From Planococcus rifietoensis (GTDB lineage: Bacteria; Bacillota; Bacilli; Bacillales_A; Planococcaceae): a stretch of DNA of 64,000 bases. Below the pieces are notes generated by a model. The model saw nothing but the letters and a program-made list of their open reading frames with translations, made no database searches and had not been told where the DNA came from. Of the stretch, positions 59,189 through 64,000 are shown piece after piece. Within the stretch, counting starts at the first letter, position 1. The number at the start of each line of letters is the position of its first letter. A program made the position numbers and the translations under genes. Location of the stretch: positions 496,001-560,000 of the forward strand of contig NZ_CP013659.2 of assembly GCF_001465795.2 (NCBI RefSeq). Reading direction: 5' to 3'.

Positions 59189-60499
59189 ATGGACAACAGC
59201 TTATGGAACAAATCGGCAAAGGCTTTATTATCAGTGGGCCTGGTGGCGAGTCTTTGGGTGCCGGCTTCGCAAACAGCGGTGCAGGCAGCTGCCCCGGCGA
59301 GTGACCTTTTTATTTCTGAATACATTGAAGGCAGCAGCTTCAATAAAGCGATTGAAATTTATAACGGGACCGGTGCTTCCGTTGAATTGAGCCCTTATTC
59401 AGTCTCGCTGTACACAAATGGCAGCACGTACGCACAGAGCGAAATGGCGCTTTCCGGGACTGTCGCAAACGGTGAAACGGTAGTTATTTATCATAGCGGC
59501 GCAGATTCAGCGATTCAAGGCAAGGGAGATTTGCAAAATAACAGTGTGGTTAATTTTAATGGCGATGACGCATTGGTACTTGAAAAATCCGGATCTCCTA
59601 TCGATTCGATCGGCCAAGTAGGTTCGCGCGTTGAAAACATGAAAGATGTCACACTGGTCCGCAATCCGGATATTCAGACTGGCGACAGCGCAGTGAATGA
59701 TGCGTTTGATCCTTCAGCTGAATGGACAGCTTATCCTGCAGATACATTTACATACCTAGGAAGCCATGCGATAGAAGAGATTGATGAAACGCCAACTCCA
59801 GATCCAGATCCAACTCCTGTGCCATCTGGTTATTATGAAACAGCGGATGGTTTGCAAGGATCTGCATTGAAAGCGGAACTTCATGAAATCATTGATGACC
59901 ATACGCAACTCAGCTATTCGCAAGTATGGGATGCATTGAAAATAACGGACGAAGACCCGAATAATCCGAACAATGTGCTGTTATTGTATACGGGCGAGTC
60001 GCGTTCGAAATCTTTGAACGGCGGTAATGTCGGCGATTGGAACCGCGAGCATACATGGGCGAAGTCTCATGGCAGCTTCGGCACAGCAATGGGAGCGGGA
60101 ACGGATATCCATCATTTGCGCCCGACCGACGTACAAGTGAACGGGCTGCGCGGCAATTTGGACTTTGATTACGGCGGCAGTGCCGTAAGTGGTTGCGACG
60201 GCTGCTTGCGAACAGCGACTTCCTGGGAGCCGCCGGATGAAGTGAAAGGCGATGTCGCCCGGATGCTGTTTTATATGGCGGTCCGCTATGAATCGGGCGA
60301 CGCGGTAGATTTGGAACTGAATGACTTGGTGAATAATGGCTCGACGCCTTACCACGGCAAGATCTCCGTGTTGCTCGAATGGCATGAGCAAGACCCTGTC
60401 AGCACTTGGGAACAGCAGCGCAACGAGAAAATCGAAGACATCCAAGGCAACCGCAACCCGTTCGTCGATTATCCAGAATGGGCGGAATCGATCTGGTAG
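59189..60499 (+). CDS. Secreted endonuclease I-family nuclease with lamin-tail-like domain
   Basis: 436-residue exported nuclease. Signal peptide with cleavage after VQA (about 33). Residues about 38-195 form a lamin-tail-type beta domain (FISEYIEGSSFNKAIEIYNG). A Pro/Thr/Asp linker (about 203-215) leads to the endonuclease I domain, with the beta-beta-metal-type motifs NREHTWAKSHG (about 285-295), DIHHLRPTD (about 306-314) and GNRNPFVDYPE near the end. It probably degrades external DNA for nutrients or in biofilms. AGGAGGACGAC precedes the ATG. Confidence 0.88.
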   Translation: MDNSLWNKSAKALLSVGLVASLWVPASQTAVQAAAPASDLFISEYIEGSSFNKAIEIYNGTGASVELSPYSVSLYTNGSTYAQSEMALSGTVANGETVVIYHSGADSAIQGKGDLQNNSVVNFNGDDALVLEKSGSPIDSIGQVGSRVENMKDVTLVRNPDIQTGDSAVNDAFDPSAEWTAYPADTFTYLGSHAIEEIDETPTPDPDPTPVPSGYYETADGLQGSALKAELHEIIDDHTQLSYSQVWDALKITDEDPNNPNNVLLLYTGESRSKSLNGGNVGDWNREHTWAKSHGSFGTAMGAGTDIHHLRPTDVQVNGLRGNLDFDYGGSAVSGCDGCLRTATSWEPPDEVKGDVARMLFYMAVRYESGDAVDLELNDLVNNGSTPYHGKISVLLEWHEQDPVSTWEQQRNEKIEDIQGNRNPFVDYPEWAESIW

Positions 60500-60606
60500 G
60501 CAGTTGTTGAGTGGATATTCGATAAGAAAAACGTGAAAATGGCGTAGGGAGAGAATCATTTATTTTAGCCATGGGATTTGTAGATACTTCTATAATGAAG
60601 CAATAG

Positions 60607-60636
60607 GAGAAAAGCGGTGCTAAGCCACGCTTTTCT
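60607..60636. terminator. Terminator-like hairpin after nuclease
   Basis: AGAAAAGCG pairs with CGCTTTTCT, followed by CTTTTTG. Confidence 0.55.
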
Positions 60637-60697
60637 CTTTTTGTTTGCTCGGGTGTTCAATGGATTATACTAAGTGGAGAAGGAAGGGGTGGTGGAG

Positions 60698-61450
60698 ATG
60701 TTTACGACACGTGACGCCAAAATTTTAGATGGGACTCCCAATTACTTGGTGATGGAAGAGATCGGAGAAGTTGATTCTGTAAAACACTTTGAAGAGATTT
60801 TGAGTGAATTGAAGAACTACATTACGGAAAGAGGAATTCAATCAGTATCCATCATCCTTAATGAACAACAAGCTGAACAGGCTCCCTACATAGAGTTGCT
60901 TGAAGAATTCAGTTTTCAAAAACAAGACACCCAATTTTTTTATGGGCGGGATTTGTCTGCTTTTGAAGATGTGGAGATAAAGGCGCCGTTTTCGGTTAAA
61001 TCATTGCAAGAAACAACCAGTGATGTATTTTTAAAAACATGGATAGAAGCTAGCGCTGGTTCGCTGAATGCTTCCGCTCCTTTCACGTCCCTGTCTGCAC
61101 AACAAGAGTTTGAAGGGATGCAATCTGAACTGGGCCCGGAGTATCAAAAAAGCTGTATCGTTATTTTTTATGAAGACCAAGAGATTGGCGTAACCATGCC
61201 CCAAATTGAACAAGGAACGGTCGATGAAGGAAGGTTGTTTTATTTCGGGATCGTCCCGGCTTTTCGCGGCAAGGGCTTGGGCGAATACCTTCATAAATTA
61301 TCGTTGCATTTTCTTAAACAACTGGGCGCCGCTTATTACATTGGCGCGACGGGACAAAACAATATTCCAATGCAGCGAATATTTAAAGCGAATGCTTGCG
61401 AACTGATTGAGAAAAAGTTTATTTATCGAATGAAGGATGGCGGTAAATGA
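60698..61450 (+). CDS. GNAT-family acetyltransferase
   Basis: 250-residue N-acetyltransferase with an N-terminal region of about 100 residues and a C-terminal GNAT fold. The acetyl-CoA loop reads VPAFRGKGLGEYLHK (Q/R-x-x-G-x-G/A type), and YYIGATGQNNIPMQRIFKANA closes the fold. ATG 60698 is preferred, with GGGGTGG upstream. Substrate unknown; it may act on an amine or a protein N-terminus. Confidence 0.8.
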   Translation: MFTTRDAKILDGTPNYLVMEEIGEVDSVKHFEEILSELKNYITERGIQSVSIILNEQQAEQAPYIELLEEFSFQKQDTQFFYGRDLSAFEDVEIKAPFSVKSLQETTSDVFLKTWIEASAGSLNASAPFTSLSAQQEFEGMQSELGPEYQKSCIVIFYEDQEIGVTMPQIEQGTVDEGRLFYFGIVPAFRGKGLGEYLHKLSLHFLKQLGAAYYIGATGQNNIPMQRIFKANACELIEKKFIYRMKDGGK

Positions 61451-61499
61451 ATAAGGTCACCGGCTGTGAGCCTAACGTGATAGGAGGAGTAGATTCGGT

Positions 61500-61637
61500 A
61501 TGCGATTGGATACGGAACGGTTAGTCATTAGGCCATTTCAAACAGAGGATATACAGGACGTTTTTAAGATTTTCAGGGACGCGGGGATTTGTGAACTTTG
61601 TAGAACCCAGTCATTCTTTTGTGCTTTTGAATTCTAA
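61500..61637 (+). pseudogene. Truncated RimJ/RimL-type acetyltransferase
   Basis: RLDTERLVIRPFQTEDIQDV followed by FKIFRDAG is the start of a RimJ/RimL-type GNAT domain, with GGAGGAG upstream. After about residue 30 the sequence changes to the reverse complement end of the convergent gene at 61611-61898, so only the first sixth of the domain remains. A deletion junction near 61590 is likely. Confidence 0.7.
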
Positions 61638-61898
61638 AAGTAGGGGGATGATATTTAGTAAAATCGAAATGATCGTCAACACCCATAACGCTGTTGACAT
61701 GATCGGCACGACATCCGATAGCGCAGACCAATCCTCCGCCTGGACCCAATCGGCGACCATGCTGTAATCAGCCGCAAGAGTAAGAGCGGTAAACGACAGT
61801 CCCATGGCCATCGCTAATTTATAATTTTTGCCTAGTGCATACAGATAAAGATTTACGCAAGTGGCTGCGATTGCGATCAGCCCGAATAGAAACCACAT
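61611..61898 (-). CDS. Small membrane protein
   Basis: 95 residues with about three membrane spans (roughly 2-17, 29-44, 68-88). ATG 61898 has TTGGAGG eight bases upstream. No family recognised. Its 3' end overlaps the truncated acetyltransferase on the other strand, as expected if a deletion placed them end to end. Confidence 0.55.
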   Translation of the reverse strand: MWFLFGLIAIAATCVNLYLYALGKNYKLAMAMGLSFTALTLAADYSMVADWVQAEDWSALSDVVPIMSTALWVLTIISILLNIIPLLLEFKSTKE

Positions 61899-62121
61899 AG
61901 TTTTGCCTCCAATTTTATAGGGAATTAGTAGTAATAGAGACAAGATAAGGTGATCATTAGTTTCCTAAAGACTCTTGGATATTTACGGCAACCATTGAAC
62001 GATTAGTTTAGTAGATTATAAAATTACTGAAAATACCGATTTTTGAAACTTTATGCAGTTGTAAACGTATTATAAGGCAAAGGGAAAATGAGTAAGAGCT
62101 GAAATGAAAGGGGAGGATTTT

Positions 62122-62310
62122 ATGCATTGGATGATGTGGATCTTCTGGGGATTCTTCGGGGCTTTATTTATTGGGAGTTATGTAGTGGACAAATTGACCA
62201 AAAAGAAATACAGCTTAGACAAAAAAGAAAAGACTTTAAACCAAAGTACGGCAGAAGCTGATGCGAGCCGCCATACAGTGCGAAGCAACCACGAAAGCGG
62301 CATGTTTTAA
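62122..62310 (+). CDS. Small one-span membrane protein
   Basis: 62 residues: one membrane span with Trp/Phe-rich start (MHWMMWIFWGFFGALFIGSY), then a charged Lys/Ser/Glu tail. ATG 62122 has GGGGAGG six bases upstream, better than ATG 62104. No family recognised; such proteins are frequent in Bacillales as stress-related membrane peptides. Confidence 0.55.
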   Translation: MHWMMWIFWGFFGALFIGSYVVDKLTKKKYSLDKKEKTLNQSTAEADASRHTVRSNHESGMF

Positions 62311-62401
62311 CAGAGTAATAACAAGGGTTCTATTCAAGCAGGTGTAAGTTCCGGATGAGCGGGTACAGTATACAAAATGCACGACAAGGAGGAATTGCTG
62401 T

Positions 62402-62629
62402 ATGGCTAGAAAAGGAACAGCTGGACGCACACCTGAAAAGCAAGTCGGAGCTCGCGAATCTGCGATCGATAAAGCAGTCAATAAAACAAAAGAAGCCTTG
62501 GATGGAGATAACGAAGCAACGAATTACAGCGAAGAAAAAGGCCGGGACGAGCAGGAAGATGCGAAAGAGTACTCGAAGCATGTATCTGAAGAAGACGAAC
62601 GTGACGTGCCAGATAGCGAACACAAATAA
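62402..62629 (+). CDS. Small charged hydrophilic protein
   Basis: 75 residues, very rich in Glu, Asp and Lys, no hydrophobic core. ARKGTAGRTPEKQVGARESA at the start is basic, the rest acidic, so probably disordered. ACAAGGAGG is eleven bases upstream. A weak sigma-B-like pair (GTGTAA, 13 bases, GGGTAC at 62342-62366) precedes it, which would suit a stress role. No family recognised. Confidence 0.55.
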   Translation: MARKGTAGRTPEKQVGARESAIDKAVNKTKEALDGDNEATNYSEEKGRDEQEDAKEYSKHVSEEDERDVPDSEHK

Positions 62630-62669
62630 AAAATGGAGCTTGAGGGGATTTCCCTCAAGCTCCATTTTA
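62629..62669. terminator. Bidirectional terminator
   Basis: AAAATGGAGCTTGAGGG pairs with CCCTCAAGCTCCATTTT, between convergent genes. Confidence 0.88.
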
Positions 62670-62671
62670 TT

Positions 62672-63391
62672 TTAGGACGGGTTGGTCGACCATAATCCAG
62701 CGCTTTTGACGAAAACGCGCGGATGTAATTTCAAGCTGGCGACGATCAAATCGGCCAAATCTTCTGGATGCATGACGCGTTCAGCGTCACCCGTGATCAG
62801 GTTAGACTCGTGGGCCAGGTCCGTGACGACTGTGCTCGGCGTCATCGCTGTGACACGGATATTGTGCTTGCGCACTTCAAGTGCAAGTGATTCGGTCAAG
62901 CCCATGACAGCGAATTTAGAAGAGCTGTACGCGCTTGTAACCGGTGCGCCTTTTTGTCCGGCAGTGGACGAGATATTGATGATGTCTCCTGAACTTTGCT
63001 CAATCATGCCTGGAAGTACGGCACGTGTTGCGTTATAGACGCCCATCAAATTGACGTCGACAATGTTTTTCCATTCTTCCGGTGACAATTCCAAAAAGCC
63101 GCCGAATTTCCCCGTGCCTGCGTTGTTGATGAGGATATCGATATCGCCTAGTTCGGTTTTGAGTTTCTCGATCGCTTGTTCAATCGCAGCGAGATCCGTA
63201 ACGTCCGCAGAGGCAGTTGCCACTTTCACATTCGCATCTTGTAGTTCGACGGACACTTTGTCGAGGTTCTCCTGTTTCAAGCCGATCAAGCCAACATTGA
63301 CGCCTTCATTAGCAAGAGCGATGGCTGTCGCACGGCCGATGCCGCGTCCTCCACCTGTAATGATCGCAGTTTTCCCTTTAATTGATTGCAT
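62672..63391 (-). CDS. 3-ketoacyl-ACP reductase-like SDR
   Basis: 239-residue classical [12 protein letters not shown] at the cofactor site, NNAGTG, then the catalytic YSSSK. FabG-like in length and order, but a second, non-fatty-acid role is common for such orphan copies. ATG 63391 has AAGGAGTG eight bases upstream; the frame runs on upstream without a site. No fatty-acid genes are near. Confidence 0.85.
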   Translation of the reverse strand: MQSIKGKTAIITGGGRGIGRATAIALANEGVNVGLIGLKQENLDKVSVELQDANVKVATASADVTDLAAIEQAIEKLKTELGDIDILINNAGTGKFGGFLELSPEEWKNIVDVNLMGVYNATRAVLPGMIEQSSGDIINISSTAGQKGAPVTSAYSSSKFAVMGLTESLALEVRKHNIRVTAMTPSTVVTDLAHESNLITGDAERVMHPEDLADLIVASLKLHPRVFVKSAGLWSTNPS

Positions 63392-63540
63392 CGTAACACT
63401 CCTTAAATTCAGGTACGCCAAAGCCGTCCCGTAATTAAATACTTTCCTATTATCTGTGATTTGATTCTGAAATGCATGTGAAGCGTCTTGAGTAGAAATG
63501 AAAATATTTTAATGTTTGTCTAGCTGACAAGGGACTCTGA

Positions 63541-63672
63541 AAATCGTGTTTTCCGAAGCTTACCGCTCGCTTTCCGTGGGCTCGCGCCCAAGCCTCCTCA
63601 TCCGCTTCGCTTCTTGCGGTGTCTCGGTCGTCTCGCTTTACCACAGGAGTCGAGCGGACGCTTCTCCAAACA
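63541..63672 (-). repeat. Bacillales-type intergenic repeat, second copy
   Basis: On the minus strand it reads GCGTCCGCTCGACTCCTGTGG, shortened here, then CACCGCAAGAAGCGAAGCGG, GAGGAGGCTTGGGCGCGAGC and CCACGGAAAGCGAGCGG. The order CGACTCCTG.GG ... GCGAAGCG ... GAGGAGG ... GGAAAGCGAGCG matches a repeat common in Bacillales intergenic DNA. It shares its first part with 33632-33870. Confidence 0.6.
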
Positions 63673-63746
63673 CTTAGACAGCTCAAACACTTATAAAGCA
63701 ATAAAAGAGTTCATGTTTACGTAAATCAAGTTTTTGGAGATAATCA

Positions 63747-63776
63747 AAAAAACAACCCGGGAAATCCCGGGCTGTT
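63747..63776 (-). terminator. Terminator of the partial SDR gene
   Basis: On the minus strand AACAGCCCGGGA pairs with TCCCGGGTTGTT, followed by a T run. Confidence 0.85.
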
Positions 63777-63783
63777 GGTGTGA

Positions 63784-64000
63784 TCAATATTTATAGGATT
63801 GGCCGCCGTCGATCGGGATGACGGAAGCGTTGATGAATTTCGCTGCATCGGATAACAAGAAGGCGACGAGGTTGCCGACTTCTTCCGGTTTGCCAAAACG
63901 TTTCATCGGGTTGACGCTGACGAATTCTTTGCCGGCTGCTTCCCAATCATCACCAGCCATTTGCTTCAAGGAGCCTTCAACCATTGGGGTCATGATGGCG
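63784..64000 (-). CDS. SDR-family oxidoreductase, C-terminal part only
   Basis: At least 71 residues at the C-terminal end of a classical SDR, cut by the window edge. VNPMKRFGKPEEVGNLVAFL and INASVIPIDGGQSYKY are the usual last helices and the closing GG. The coding frame continues to the window end without an upstream start in view (Ile-Met-Thr-Pro-Met), so the ATG at 63993 is probably internal. Its own terminator follows at 63747-63776. Confidence 0.85.
   Translation of the reverse strand, partial: AIMTPMVEGSLKQMAGDDWEAAGKEFVSVNPMKRFGKPEEVGNLVAFLLSDAAKFINASVIPIDGGQSYKY

Noticed and set aside
1..64000. CRISPR arrays, tRNA or rRNA genes, transposases, phage integrases
   Set aside because: None seen: no regularly spaced direct repeats, no tRNA cloverleaf or rRNA-like stretch, and no transposase motif in any translated frame.

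Overview
The window looks like chromosome of a mid-GC Gram-positive of the Planococcus/Planomicrobium group (Bacillales). The evidence is AGGAGG-type ribosome binding sites with frequent GTG and TTG starts, lipoproteins, a class D sortase, an LTA-synthase-like enzyme, a divergent nifS / nadB-nadC-nadA arrangement as in Bacillus, T-box and cobalamin riboswitches, a sigma-B-like promoter and a CcpA cre-like box. No rRNA, tRNA, CRISPR array, insertion sequence or phage module was seen. The genus is an inference from gene style, not from a marker gene.

Layout. 0-9 kb: a sortase D with its likely LPDTA substrate, then single housekeeping or stress genes (SRPBCC, epimerase, GSP26-like, FusB-like, AI-2E-type permease, sulfurtransferase, DUF1697, SDR). 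9.3-13.9 kb: a large SF1 helicase with a long coiled-coil insert, followed 4 bases later by a partner gene. 14-17.3 kb: LTA-synthase-like protein, a zinc-ribbon peptide and an acetamidase. 17.3-21.2 kb: citrate-type sensor kinase, regulator and transporter. 21.3-23.3 kb: GntR-controlled ABC transporter. 23.4-28.1 kb: NAD de novo synthesis. 28.3-33.5 kb: LacI regulator, NCS2-like permease, aldehyde dehydrogenase and Fe-alcohol dehydrogenase. 33.6-38.5 kb: a structured intergenic element, two divergent oxidoreductases, a DUF1643-like protein, DinB and LysR. 38.7-43.2 kb: a Tat-exported GMC oxidoreductase pair beside tatA-tatC-tatA. 43.2-45 kb: a tyrosine T-box controlling an NhaC-type transporter. 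45-48.4 kb: a DUF2975/XRE pair and a cobalamin-riboswitch operon.

From about 48.5 to 59 kb the sequence is more AT-rich and carries accessory genes. These are a secreted precursor ending in a mirror-symmetric six-cysteine domain that resembles halocin C8, a 32-residue membrane peptide just upstream of it, ferritin, a three-gene prepilin operon whose last protein carries a bactofilin/beta-helix-like body, several small membrane proteins and lipoproteins, and a broken AbrB-like gene. From 59 to 64 kb: a secreted endonuclease I with a lamin-tail-like domain, acetyltransferases (one truncated), small membrane proteins and two SDR genes, the last cut by the window end.

The strongest candidate for something undescribed is the bacteriocin-like pair at 48927-49825. 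Next come the prepilin operon, the helicase pair and the LacI/NCS2/ALDH/ADH catabolic cluster.
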